Under the pieces are notes generated by a model. It was not told the DNA's origin and made no database searches. It saw nothing but the letters and a program-made list of their open reading frames with translations. A DNA stretch of 64,000 nucleotides from Xanthobacteraceae bacterium (GTDB taxonomy: Bacteria > Pseudomonadota > Alphaproteobacteria > Rhizobiales > Xanthobacteraceae), in assembly GCA_019635585.1 (NCBI GenBank), contig JAHBZE010000002.1:868001-932000 (forward strand), in the 5' to 3' direction. Both the position numbers and the translations under genes were made by a program. Within the stretch, counting starts at the first letter, position 1. Each line of letters opens with the position of its first letter. Shown here one piece after another: positions 16,417 through 25,531 of this stretch.

Positions 16417-16444
16417 TGCCGGTAACGGGTGATCGTTACCGGCA
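16417..16444. terminator. Hairpin between convergent genes
   Basis: Perfect 11-bp arms TGCCGGTAACG / CGTTACCGGCA with a 6-nt loop, 31 nt after the stop at 16385 and 40 nt from the stop of the convergent DUF262 gene at 16485. No clear T-run, so it is terminator-like only. Confidence 0.5.
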
Positions 16445-16484
16445 CCTGATTGCCCTAACACCGCTCCCGTAGTCAGACGGCATC

Positions 16485-18191
16485 TCATGAAAGAAACTTG
16501 TTTAGTTGTGCTGCCACTTTCTCGCGCCGCGAAAGTAGAAATTCTTTGTACGCAGTTAGCTCCAGAAGTTTTGCTTGCGTAGGAATAGCCTGAACTTCGA
16601 ATAATTCATTGCCGTGCTGCTCAACCAGCGGGACAAGATATTTGAGCGGTGACTTGTCGCTAATTCTCCTATTTGTCCTCCCACTTATAAACGCAAGATT
16701 GGCAATGTCGTCAGCCTCCCGCGACGTATAAGTATCCCTCAGTTGAGCCTTTGGAAAAATATGGTGAAACTGAAGTTTGTGCTGCGCGCCTGAATGATCC
16801 AGTGCAATTGCCAAGTTCGAATTCCAATCTTTTGCGCCGTTTGCACGAAAAACAAGAAACATCGTTTTAAACAGCGCGCTTCTTTGGTTGCGCCCGACGA
16901 GTTCCTCCGGCGTGATATCAAGACGTCCGACCTGTAGTTTGAGTCGTTCGATCAACTCTGATCCGCGGCCTTCATTTTTTACTATGCCCAAATCCTGGTC
17001 GAGGATTGTTTCACTCGAACCGCGAGAATATCGGCCCTTAGCATTGGCTAATAGCACCCAGCGACGCAGTACCTTCTCCTCCTTCGGACTGATCTTATAG
17101 TCCGAAGTCCGACCAAGGTAAGCGACCGTGATTAGCAAGAAAGGCGACGAAAGTAGCGCCGGACTATCGATCCCAACGTTACTCTTAAGGAAGTTAATAG
17201 CGAATCTCATGCCCTCGCCGGCCTCCTCCCAGGCGTCCTGAAGTTTCGCTACGCCCAAGCGGCCTACGGTTAGAAAACGGGATTGCCCCGTAGCAAATGC
17301 CACCAAGTTTCTAAGATAGATGCCCAAATCGAGATCAAACCCAAGCTTTGCACATTCCTCTTGAAACTTGAGGAAAGTCTTCAGCGACCCTCGCCACTTC
17401 GCGGTAATTTGAGCGAGCGCCAAATCCGAACTTCGTAGTTTCGCACCAAGTGAATTCACTCGAACAAAGATTTCCGTTACTTCTTCATACGAAAGAGATC
17501 GCTCAAGCACATCCATACGATAAACGTACTTTCGAATCGCCCTAAGTTTTGCGAGCCGCTGACTATACTTTGCGTAGCGCGGGTCATCGAAGTTTGAGAC
17601 CCCTGCCTTTCTCAAAAACTCCGCATCTGCGTCCGACTTGAATACGTCTGAAACTTTTATCCACTGCGGCAATTGACTTAGTTTCTTCGTAGCTACGACG
17701 AATGTCATTCTGTTAAATCGCTCTTGGAGCTCATCGTCGGAGCTATCGACGTCATCATCAGTGACGTTGCCGGGCTCGTCCGCATCATCGTCATCGTCCC
17801 CATCTTCGTCGACTTCGGTGACAAAGGCGAGTTCGTCCGGATGCTCTAGATTGAAAAGCAGTTCTATGGGCTTTTGCCGACCACGCACATTCACCGGCTG
17901 TCCACGAATAACAGCAGAGAGCGAAGTCAGTCGCTGTTGGCCGTCGAGCAGCAGCCGCACCGTTTTGAAAGGATTTTTTTCTTGGGACACCGAGAAATCG
18001 CGTAGCGGCACGTCTTCGTCTGTCTCCCACAACAAAATAGCGCCCGATGGGTATCCTCGGTATAACGAGTCCATCAAATCGCGCACACGAGTAGAGCGCC
18101 AAACGTACTGACGCTGCATCTCCGGCAAACGAAGTTCGCCGCGTTCGATCATCATTACTAATTCTTCTACTGAAGCTTCTGCTTTTGCCAT
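16485..18191 (-). CDS. DUF262/HNH (GmrSD-like) nuclease protein
   Basis: A 568-aa single-chain protein joining a DUF262 (ParB/sulfiredoxin-fold) domain with LLDGQQRLTS (residues 81-90) to a C-terminal DUF1524-type HNH domain with LQFHHIFPKAQL (473-484), NLAFISGRTNRRISDKSP. In GmrSD and related type IV restriction systems the first domain hydrolyses a nucleotide (NTP-dependent) and the second cuts modified DNA. An acidic linker (residues 120-150, runs of D and E) separates the halves. It is divergent from the SNF2-type helicase gene, sharing a 317-nt control region, so it may belong to the same defence unit or be an independent neighbour. Confidence 0.85.
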   Translation of the reverse strand: MAKAEASVEELVMMIERGELRLPEMQRQYVWRSTRVRDLMDSLYRGYPSGAILLWETDEDVPLRDFSVSQEKNPFKTVRLLLDGQQRLTSLSAVIRGQPVNVRGRQKPIELLFNLEHPDELAFVTEVDEDGDDDDDADEPGNVTDDDVDSSDDELQERFNRMTFVVATKKLSQLPQWIKVSDVFKSDADAEFLRKAGVSNFDDPRYAKYSQRLAKLRAIRKYVYRMDVLERSLSYEEVTEIFVRVNSLGAKLRSSDLALAQITAKWRGSLKTFLKFQEECAKLGFDLDLGIYLRNLVAFATGQSRFLTVGRLGVAKLQDAWEEAGEGMRFAINFLKSNVGIDSPALLSSPFLLITVAYLGRTSDYKISPKEEKVLRRWVLLANAKGRYSRGSSETILDQDLGIVKNEGRGSELIERLKLQVGRLDITPEELVGRNQRSALFKTMFLVFRANGAKDWNSNLAIALDHSGAQHKLQFHHIFPKAQLRDTYTSREADDIANLAFISGRTNRRISDKSPLKYLVPLVEQHGNELFEVQAIPTQAKLLELTAYKEFLLSRREKVAAQLNKFLS

Positions 18192-18508
18192 GAGAGCTGA
18201 ATCACTATGAGCTGCCTAATGCAGTACCTATGCTAGACGGGAGCATGATTGACGATCAACTGGACTTGGGCCTTCTCGGATCAACGACACACTCAATTAC
18301 CAGCGCCTATCGAGCAAAGCCGTTGCCAACCGCAAATGACCACTTAGATCATTTCACAGCATTCAATCAGGGACATTGGGATCAACAGCCTGGTGCCGGA
18401 TGATCAGGCTTCGGACTAGGCTTACGTGCTTTAATAGGACTCCCGCTCTGAGCAACGTATCTCTCTGACGTGCTAGAATAGTGGGCAAATCCCGCTAAGG
18501 ACCAGCGT
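18192..18508. other. 317-nt divergent control region with a doubtful 52-codon ORF
   Basis: Region between the divergent DUF262 and SNF2 genes. It contains an ATG-started plus-strand frame of 52 codons (18245-18403) with GGGAG only 1 nt before the ATG, too close for a good ribosome binding site; I consider it more likely non-coding. AAGGA sits correctly before the helicase ATG at 18509. No 13-6-13 element is seen here, unlike in most other gaps nearby. Confidence 0.4.
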
Positions 18509-21500
18509 ATGACCTTTGATGTTGGGACGTTTGTAAGGCTACGCACCGATGCGGGCCGTGCTGGCGTTTTGCAGGCGGGGGAAGGCAAAATTGTCCGTGG
18601 TCAGCGTATGGTTCCGGTCCTATTTCAGGATGGCTCGATTTCTCACTTGCCAGAAAGTTTGCTGGAAGCCGTCCCAGCCAATCCTCTCTCTCTAATTGAA
18701 AGATTCGAGCAGGGAGGCTTTGTTTCTCCCAGCTGGTTGCGTCGAGAGCTTGCTCGAAACCGAGTCACCGGGCGGCTCGACAATATCGTCTACAGCATGG
18801 AAGCGACAGAGACCAATTTCTACGCTCACCAGTTTAAGCCCGTTCTAAAACTGCTTAGCTCCCCGACCGACGGACTTCTGATCGCAGATGAAGTCGGCCT
18901 GGGAAAAACAATCGAAGCCGGCTTGATCTGGACAGAGCTCCGAGCGCGCCTGGAAAGCGACCGTCTCCTTGTACTTTGCCCGAAAACTCTGTGCGAGAAA
19001 TGGCGGATGGAGCTTGAGCGCCGCTTTGGGGTTCTTGCTCGGATCGTCGATGCAGAGGAACTGCTACAGCTAGTCTCAACGGAAGGCTCACGTCGAGGCT
19101 TTGCCGCCATCGCCAGTATGCAGTCGATCCGACCTCCGCGCGGCTGGAATGACGTCGATGACACTACAGGGCGCATTCAGTCGGCTAGAGCACGGCTGGC
19201 TCAATTTCTTAGTGACGCTGCAGAGGGCAACCCCCTCCTTGACCTGCTGGTAATTGACGAAGCGCACCACATGCGCAACCCAGAAACGATGCTGCACAAC
19301 TTGGCACGACTACTCAATGCAGTTGCAGCACATCGCGTTTTTCTATCAGCTACACCAATTCACTTACGCAATCACGATCTCCACTCTCTTTTGAACCTGA
19401 TAGACTCGGATACTTTCGAATATGACAGCGCCTTGGACGATCTCATTCGTTCTAACGCGCCGATCATCGAAGCGCGCGATATTCTACTAAAGCCCAAGTC
19501 ATCAAAACGAGACGTGACCAATAAAATCAACGCTGCAACACAATACGGTTCTCTCGCCGAGAGTAAGTCGATAAGACTGCTTCTTGATGACCTTGCGAAG
19601 ACTGACTTAACGCCACAGACCAGAGCAGAGTTTGCCTACCGCCTGGAGCAAGCTAACCAACTATCGAATTACGTTACCCGTACTCGCCGGCGCGACGTTG
19701 AAGAACTAAGAGTTCAACGCGACCCGAAGACACCGATCTTGCAAATGCATCCAGACGAGCGTGCATTTTATGACGCGGTCGTCGATGCCGTGACCGAGTA
19801 CGCTTTAGACAACGACGTAAGTGCGGGCTTCCTCCTGGCAATGCCGCTAAGACTACTGGCATCGAGCCCTGCTGCGGCGTCGAGGTACTGGTCGGCTATT
19901 GCAGAAGAACAAAGTATTCCCGAGGAAGATACTGATGAGGATTTGGAGAGTGAATCCGAGGAAGACAATAGACCGCTCGTATCGTTGTTATCGAGGCTTG
20001 CTAAACGGCTAGAGTTGTCGGAACAGCTTTTTAGGATTGACACCAAGTATGCGTTGCTTCGTTCTCAACTGTCTCAGATTTGGTCGCAAGATAAAAACGC
20101 TAAACTGATCATCTTCTCCTCATTCAAACCGACGCTTGAGTATCTAAAGCGCAGACTTGAGTCAGATAACGTCATCTGCGACTTGCTGCACGGCAGCATC
20201 AAAGAGCCGCGCGATATAGTTTTGACTCGATTCAAGGACAGGCTGGATGCCGCAGTCTTGCTATCCTCCGAAGTAGGGAGCGAAGGCGTTGATCTTCAGT
20301 TTTGCTGGATCGTAATCAACTACGATTTGCCTTGGAATCCAATGAAGTTGGAGCAGCGCATTGGACGCGTAGACAGACTTGGACAAGAGAAACCAGTAGT
20401 TGCCATCCTTAATCTTATTTACGATGGCACTATTGATAAAAAGATATATCAGCGACTTTACGAACGCCTGGGACTCGTCACGCGCGCCTTGGGTGAGTTC
20501 GAAGCAATACTTGGCGATCCAATTCGGGAAATGACTAAAAAGTTAGTCGATCCCAATTTGAATGAAGAACAGAAACTAGCCGCGATTGACCAGACTGCTC
20601 TTGCGTTAGAGTCTCAGAGGGTACGCGAACAAGAACTGGAGGCTGAGGCTGGATCGCTGTTGCGGCATGGCGACTACATTCTGCGGACTATCTATGATAG
20701 TCGACATCTTCATCGCTGGCTGAACGATGACGACGTACTAATTTACGTTCGTGACCGCTTACTCCGTAGTTTTCAAGGCTGTATTATTGAGACAAGCCCT
20801 CCAGGTAGCGACACTTATCGGATCTCGCTATCAGCGGAAGCTCACAGCGAATTTGCAAGCTTTTTGAGGCGCCGTGGTTTGCAAGGGACCACCCGTCTGA
20901 TCGGAAGCAGCGGTGAGGTAAAATTCAGATTTACGGCGAGGGTATTGAGAAGCACTGATAGCAGGGTAGAGAACGTCTCCCAACTTCACCCGATTGTACG
21001 GTTTGCGGCTGAACTGGATCAGCGCGACGAGGCGGGAAAAATCGGTGAGCCGGTCGCCGCAACCATAGAAGTCCAGCAACTTTCTAAGCCTTGTGATCTT
21101 GGTATGTACCTGATCGCCATCCGTCGTTGGAGCCTCACAACTTCCGGCGGAGGAATAACCAACACTTCAAGAATTGCTTACGCAGGCGTCAGTATGGAGA
21201 ACCTTGAGGTTCTGGATCCTGAGGTTGTTGAAGAACTGGCCGCCGCGGTCGCAGCTAATGGAAAGGCTATCGAGAACGCAAGAGAAGACGCGAGGATCTC
21301 GAAGGCGTCTTCAGGAATGAAGGAGGTCGTTTTTCCTGAGCTTGACCGGCGGTTCGGAGAGTTCATCGCCCAGTTTGAAGCTCAGGCAGAAGATCGTGCG
21401 GGCCTTCGGCGTCGCGCCCTTGAGCGACACAGAGATACAAGGTCCATGACCTTAAACTCAGTCCTTGAATCGCATATCGCAAAGGCGAAGAGCTTTGAAC

Positions 21501-21673
21501 GGAGCGGAGATAGTCGGAAGGTCAAGACTTACACCGCTCTGGTTGCCGCCACCGAGGCAAAACTCAAGAAATTGCATGAAAGTTGTCAAAGAAGGCTTGT
21601 GGAGATTGAATCCGAACGGAAACCTATGCCGGAAGAGTCAGAATTAGCTGTGATCGTAGTTGAGATAGTTTGA
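18509..21673 (+). CDS. SNF2/RapA-type DEAH helicase (1054 aa)
   Basis: A large superfamily-2 ATPase. A small N-terminal beta domain (1-50; VGTFVRLRTDAGRAGVLQ) resembles a Tudor/KOW-like fold. The first RecA domain has Walker A DEVGLGKT (127-134), LVLCPKTLCEKW, DEAH (250-253) and SATPI. The second has KLIIFSSFKPTLEYL, LSSEVGSEGVDLQ and the arginine-finger motif WNPMKLEQRIGRVDRLGQ. The C-terminal 350 residues are helical and unassigned. DISARM DrmD and other defence helicases share this overall plan. Only 12 nt separate it from the actin/Hsp70-like gene, so the two work together. Confidence 0.88.
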   Translation: MTFDVGTFVRLRTDAGRAGVLQAGEGKIVRGQRMVPVLFQDGSISHLPESLLEAVPANPLSLIERFEQGGFVSPSWLRRELARNRVTGRLDNIVYSMEATETNFYAHQFKPVLKLLSSPTDGLLIADEVGLGKTIEAGLIWTELRARLESDRLLVLCPKTLCEKWRMELERRFGVLARIVDAEELLQLVSTEGSRRGFAAIASMQSIRPPRGWNDVDDTTGRIQSARARLAQFLSDAAEGNPLLDLLVIDEAHHMRNPETMLHNLARLLNAVAAHRVFLSATPIHLRNHDLHSLLNLIDSDTFEYDSALDDLIRSNAPIIEARDILLKPKSSKRDVTNKINAATQYGSLAESKSIRLLLDDLAKTDLTPQTRAEFAYRLEQANQLSNYVTRTRRRDVEELRVQRDPKTPILQMHPDERAFYDAVVDAVTEYALDNDVSAGFLLAMPLRLLASSPAAASRYWSAIAEEQSIPEEDTDEDLESESEEDNRPLVSLLSRLAKRLELSEQLFRIDTKYALLRSQLSQIWSQDKNAKLIIFSSFKPTLEYLKRRLESDNVICDLLHGSIKEPRDIVLTRFKDRLDAAVLLSSEVGSEGVDLQFCWIVINYDLPWNPMKLEQRIGRVDRLGQEKPVVAILNLIYDGTIDKKIYQRLYERLGLVTRALGEFEAILGDPIREMTKKLVDPNLNEEQKLAAIDQTALALESQRVREQELEAEAGSLLRHGDYILRTIYDSRHLHRWLNDDDVLIYVRDRLLRSFQGCIIETSPPGSDTYRISLSAEAHSEFASFLRRRGLQGTTRLIGSSGEVKFRFTARVLRSTDSRVENVSQLHPIVRFAAELDQRDEAGKIGEPVAATIEVQQLSKPCDLGMYLIAIRRWSLTTSGGGITNTSRIAYAGVSMENLEVLDPEVVEELAAAVAANGKAIENAREDARISKASSGMKEVVFPELDRRFGEFIAQFEAQAEDRAGLRRRALERHRDTRSMTLNSVLESHIAKAKSFERSGDSRKVKTYTALVAATEAKLKKLHESCQRRLVEIESERKPMPEESELAVIVVEIV

Positions 21674-21685
21674 TAGGGGGTACTT

Positions 21686-23335
21686 TTGAGAGGAAAGCGA
21701 CCGCATGGCCTAGGGTCCCTTGGCGATGCATTAACAACCGAGGCCAAAGAGAAGCTAAATCGACTAAAGGAAGACTTACAAAAGCAGACCAAGCCCGCAA
21801 ATAAACCAGCGAATCCTCCTTCCTTGCCTAAGAAGGTTGGGAAGCCTCTGCATCGTTGGAAACCCAAACAGAAAATGCTGGGCGCAAGATCATCTGAACA
21901 TGGCTCTTCAACAGCAGCGATAGTAAAGCGGCAAAAGGCTTCTAAAGCCATTCGTCGGTCAGACTATTCACCCGAGCCGGATAGCTTCTCTTTTTGGGTC
22001 TTGCCGCCAGAAGCCTCGGTTCGCCAAACACCCCCATCCGCGGCGACCGTGGCCGAGATCGCATCATTTGGCGAAACTGTTGCCGCAGATACTGACGAAA
22101 CAGACGCTTCGAACGGAGCTCCACTGATTGGAATCATTGGTCTTGATTTCGGAACAAGTTCCACAAAAGTCATCATACGCTTTCCATATGAACGCGATTC
22201 CCCGGCTTTTGCTATCCCCGCCCCCGCTCACTGTCGATCCGAAGGTAACGCATACCTATGGCAAACCGTCGTTTGGATCAGACCAAACGGAGATATGATT
22301 GCATGGCCTGAGCCCGGCGCGCAGTTACTTTACTCTCTTAAGCAGGGCCTAATGAATGATCGCGCTTGGACCGCAATCAACACGAATTTCGACATTACTG
22401 TGAGACGGGTGGATGCAGTTACGGGATTTCTAAATTATGTGATTCGCTTTGCGCGCGGTTGGCTACGACGCGAGCGGGCTCAGTTTTTTGTCAATCGACC
22501 AACAACTTGGTTTCTCAATGTCGGCCTTCCAGTCGAGAATTATGACGACCAATCACTCGTGAACGCTTATCGCAAATCAGCGGTGGCCGCACTCGAAGCA
22601 GCGTCGAGAGGTGTCTCGGCAAACTTGCAAATCATCCAGGAAATATTGGACGAGGAGAAGATACGAACCTGCGAAAGCGCAGAGGAGGCATTGGCTTTCG
22701 GCGTTACCGTCATCCCTGAAACCGTCGCGGAGGCAGCTGGTTTCATGATGTCAAATCGGTCGGCAGAAGGCATTTACGCAATGATCGACGTCGGCGCAAT
22801 GACACTAGACATTTGTGCCTTTCGCTTCTGGAGACCTGATCGATCCGATAAGTCTCACTCGCTTTACGCGGCTAGCGTTAGACCGCTCGGTGTAGAAGCT
22901 ATGTATTGGTATCTCGATCAAGGAAAAACCCTTGAGGGGTTTGCCGAACAATGTGATCGATCACTTTGGGGCCTTCTCTGGCACACGAAAAATGACCGCG
23001 CCCCGAATGCCGAGTGTTGGGAACCGTCAAACTACCTTCCGGTGTTTCTAGTAGGCGGCGGCGCCGGCAACAAAGTTCATCGTGATCGTGTTGCGGCCCT
23101 GCACGACTGGCTACGGAAGCATGCCCAGAACCAAGGTATTCGTTTTGTGAAGCTTCCACTACCCCGGGGGACTGATCTTCCAGCGACTGATTTCAGCAGA
23201 TTGGCCGTCGCTTGGGGGTTGAGCTATGAGCCGAGCGAGATCGGCAAATTCAAACTCCCGTCCCAAATTAGAGACCTGCCTCCCCCAGACCAAGCCGACT
23301 TCAGCGGCAACTACATTGGAAAAGAGAACGTTTAG
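21686..23335 (+). CDS. Actin/Hsp70-like ATPase, partner of the SNF2 helicase
   Basis: 549 aa from a TTG start with AGGGGG 6 nt before. Residues 1-140 are Lys/Pro-rich and look disordered. The rest has the actin-fold ATPase signatures: phosphate-1 IIGLDFGTSSTKVII (150-164), phosphate-2 YAMIDVGAMTLDICAF, and the adenosine motif VFLVGGGAGNKVHRDR. No Hsp70 substrate-binding domain follows, and the spacing is closer to stand-alone actin-like ATPases than to DnaK. Pairing such a protein with a SNF2 helicase suggests an ATP-switch or filament that senses or assembles on DNA. I do not recognise the pair as a named defence system. Confidence 0.8.
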   Translation: MRGKRPHGLGSLGDALTTEAKEKLNRLKEDLQKQTKPANKPANPPSLPKKVGKPLHRWKPKQKMLGARSSEHGSSTAAIVKRQKASKAIRRSDYSPEPDSFSFWVLPPEASVRQTPPSAATVAEIASFGETVAADTDETDASNGAPLIGIIGLDFGTSSTKVIIRFPYERDSPAFAIPAPAHCRSEGNAYLWQTVVWIRPNGDMIAWPEPGAQLLYSLKQGLMNDRAWTAINTNFDITVRRVDAVTGFLNYVIRFARGWLRRERAQFFVNRPTTWFLNVGLPVENYDDQSLVNAYRKSAVAALEAASRGVSANLQIIQEILDEEKIRTCESAEEALAFGVTVIPETVAEAAGFMMSNRSAEGIYAMIDVGAMTLDICAFRFWRPDRSDKSHSLYAASVRPLGVEAMYWYLDQGKTLEGFAEQCDRSLWGLLWHTKNDRAPNAECWEPSNYLPVFLVGGGAGNKVHRDRVAALHDWLRKHAQNQGIRFVKLPLPRGTDLPATDFSRLAVAWGLSYEPSEIGKFKLPSQIRDLPPPDQADFSGNYIGKENV

Positions 23336-23375
23336 CGATCACTTAGAGCAAATCAGAAAAGTCACTAAGCCGAAA

Positions 23376-23407
23376 ACTCGATAGCGTTTACATGAAAGCT
23401 ATCGAGT
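23376..23407. repeat. 13-6-13 palindromic element (E5)
   Basis: ACTCGATAGCGTT - TACATG - AAAGCTATCGAGT. The outer 10 bp pair perfectly. It lies in the gap between the convergent ends of the actin-like gene (23335) and the RelE/UvrD fusion gene (23439). Confidence 0.82.
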
Positions 23408-23438
23408 CTGGGCATTTCAATTAGAAGCCGACAGTAGC

Positions 23439-25529
23439 TCAAGCTCTGAAATCTGCGAAAAATTCAGATGCTGGCTTAACGCCAGAAACCAGCAACCGGT
23501 CGCGAGCGCGAGTGCAGGCGACATAGAATAGGTTGCGCTCGGTGTCGTGAACCTCGTCGAGTTCTGATTCATCGGCGACGGTCTCGATGCGTTCCTGCAA
23601 GGGCAACACGTCATCGTCGCACGCCATGACTGCGACGGCTTTGAATTCGAGGCCCTTGGCAAGGTGCATCGTGCCAATGGCGACACGGCCCTGCGGTTGC
23701 TCAAGCCGTTCGGAGAGTTCGAGTTGAGTGTGGCCGGCCGCTTTGACGGTGGCCCGAGCTCTGACAAGCTGATCGTTCGACCGGACGAATAGACCAATCT
23801 CGGCCGGAGCAATTCCATCGGTGATAGCATTTTTGATCCAAGTGGCGACGCCGTCGATTTCGCTGTCAGTATCGGCGAATGTCTGAATTTCAGGATCGGG
23901 GCCGTTAAACACCGATACGGTGCCGCGCCGGTCCTGTTCGTTCCCGTCAACGTCCTGCACGATCTTAGGCAGAAGACGGTCGGCCGCCTGCCGGATTTGG
24001 TGCGAGGTTCTATAGTTGACCTTGAGCGTATGCGAGCGTCCGCGAATATCGACGCCCAGCGTTTTCCAAGAAAACGGTTCTTGAAAGATGCGCTGCCCAA
24101 GATCGCCGGCAAAGAAAAGCGCATCGGTGCTGCCGGACGTAATGGAGGAAAGCATCCGCAATTCGGGCACGCCAAGGTCCTGCGCCTCGTCGATCACCGC
24201 ATGAGTAAAGGGTCTGTCGGCCCGCTGCGCAAAGTGCGCGGTGACTTGGCCGAAGATAGAAGGCCAGGTCAAAAGCCCCCGCGCCTCAATAAGCTGCCTC
24301 GCCCTTAGAAAGATAGGCCAAAGCTTTTCCCGCTGCTTGACGCCAAGGCGGTTTTTGCGGCCAAGACGCGGAACCTCTTGATAGGCTTCGAGGCTATGCA
24401 ATTGCCACGCATCGACGACATTGAGCCATTCTGATGCCAGAAAGCGCGGGGTGAAGCTCGTCAGTGAAGCATCGCTGGCCGCAGTCTTAAGCGCCTCGCG
24501 AATTTGATCCTCGGTCGCCGCCCTCGGGTGATGCCCGAAGGCCAGCGTGAATAATTCGTGCGCCACACTCTTGAAAGACAGCACAGTCACACGAGGCACA
24601 ATGCTCTTATCTTCACCTGTGAGAATGCGCAGCTTGCCTTCAAGGGCGTTGGCGAGCGGCAGGGAAAAAGTAGTAAGCAGCAGTCGCGCTTGCGGCTCGC
24701 GTTTCAATATATTGGCTGCACGATGCAAGGCCACGACGGTTTTTCCCGTTCCGGCTGAGCCTGACACGCGCGCGGGACCACTGAACGATTGTTCTACGAC
24801 CTGCCGCTGCGAGGGGTGCAGGAACACAGTCCACTGGTCCCAGGGAAAATCGAGCGCGCGCTTGAGTTCTTCGACATCCTCCATGACGCGGAAGCGGCGT
24901 TGCGCGTCGGGATGCTCGAAAGGGCTGACCGTCTCCGGCGCGGTGACGGCGGGCATCTGCGGCTTTGCCCCAGTGGCAAGGTCCACCAACGCTTCCGCCG
25001 CTTCGCGTGGCAGATGATCGACAAGATCGAGGATCGTATCTTCAGTGGCGGCTTTTACGTCGGCAAGCCAATCAACAGGAACACCGTAAGTGAGAAGCTC
25101 TTCATCCGTGATGGCGGGGAACAAGGGTGGCGGGACGACGCGGATCGGCGTTGCGGGCTGTTCCACTTCCACAGGTTTGTGGACGACGATCTCTTGAACC
25201 CGCTCGCGGACCTCCACGATCTGCGCCGCGCCGGTCTTCGGATGGGTCTCGATGCGGCGGCGCTCCGCCCATGTATACGCTTCGTCATGATGGGCGACAT
25301 AGCAGATGAGGAAGCTGCCTTCGGTCTTGTGGACGATCAGGCGAATGTCGCGGCTGACGCGCATCGACCAGAAATTGGGGTCCTTTGACTTATCGATGCG
25401 GTGGAATTGAAGTCCCGGCGCGGCACGATTCATCTGCAAATCGAAAACTGTTTCCTTCACCGCCTTCTGTTCCTGTGCGGAAAGACGGCGTAACGCGTTC
25501 TGGAAGCTGTCAGCGATGCAGAAGATCAT
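23439..25529 (-). CDS. UvrD/Rep-family helicase with N-terminal RelE/ParE-like domain
   Basis: A 696-aa fusion. Residues 1-95 (SFQNALRRLSAQEQKAVKETVFDL, DPNFWSMRVSRDIRLIVHK, YVAHHDEAYTWAERR) have the pattern of a RelE/ParE toxin fold. From about 235 comes a UvrD-type superfamily-1 helicase: HPSQRQVVE (Q motif), Walker A GSAGTGKT (257-264), DEAQD (447-451), NYRTSHQIR, GTMHLAKGLEFKAVAV and VACTRARDRLLV. It starts 2 nt after the DUF4062 gene and is the last of four tightly linked genes with Mod and Res. The toxin-like part may be an RNA or ribosome-directed effector, or only a binding module. Relatives with the same fusion exist in databases as hypothetical helicases, as far as I recall. Confidence 0.87.
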   Translation of the reverse strand: MIFCIADSFQNALRRLSAQEQKAVKETVFDLQMNRAAPGLQFHRIDKSKDPNFWSMRVSRDIRLIVHKTEGSFLICYVAHHDEAYTWAERRRIETHPKTGAAQIVEVRERVQEIVVHKPVEVEQPATPIRVVPPPLFPAITDEELLTYGVPVDWLADVKAATEDTILDLVDHLPREAAEALVDLATGAKPQMPAVTAPETVSPFEHPDAQRRFRVMEDVEELKRALDFPWDQWTVFLHPSQRQVVEQSFSGPARVSGSAGTGKTVVALHRAANILKREPQARLLLTTFSLPLANALEGKLRILTGEDKSIVPRVTVLSFKSVAHELFTLAFGHHPRAATEDQIREALKTAASDASLTSFTPRFLASEWLNVVDAWQLHSLEAYQEVPRLGRKNRLGVKQREKLWPIFLRARQLIEARGLLTWPSIFGQVTAHFAQRADRPFTHAVIDEAQDLGVPELRMLSSITSGSTDALFFAGDLGQRIFQEPFSWKTLGVDIRGRSHTLKVNYRTSHQIRQAADRLLPKIVQDVDGNEQDRRGTVSVFNGPDPEIQTFADTDSEIDGVATWIKNAITDGIAPAEIGLFVRSNDQLVRARATVKAAGHTQLELSERLEQPQGRVAIGTMHLAKGLEFKAVAVMACDDDVLPLQERIETVADESELDEVHDTERNLFYVACTRARDRLLVSGVKPASEFFADFRA

Positions 25530-25531
25530 GG

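Noticed and set aside
23341-23372. Second element copy just before E5
   Set aside because: CACTTAG and CACTAAG words are present but the 13-6-13 register does not fit.
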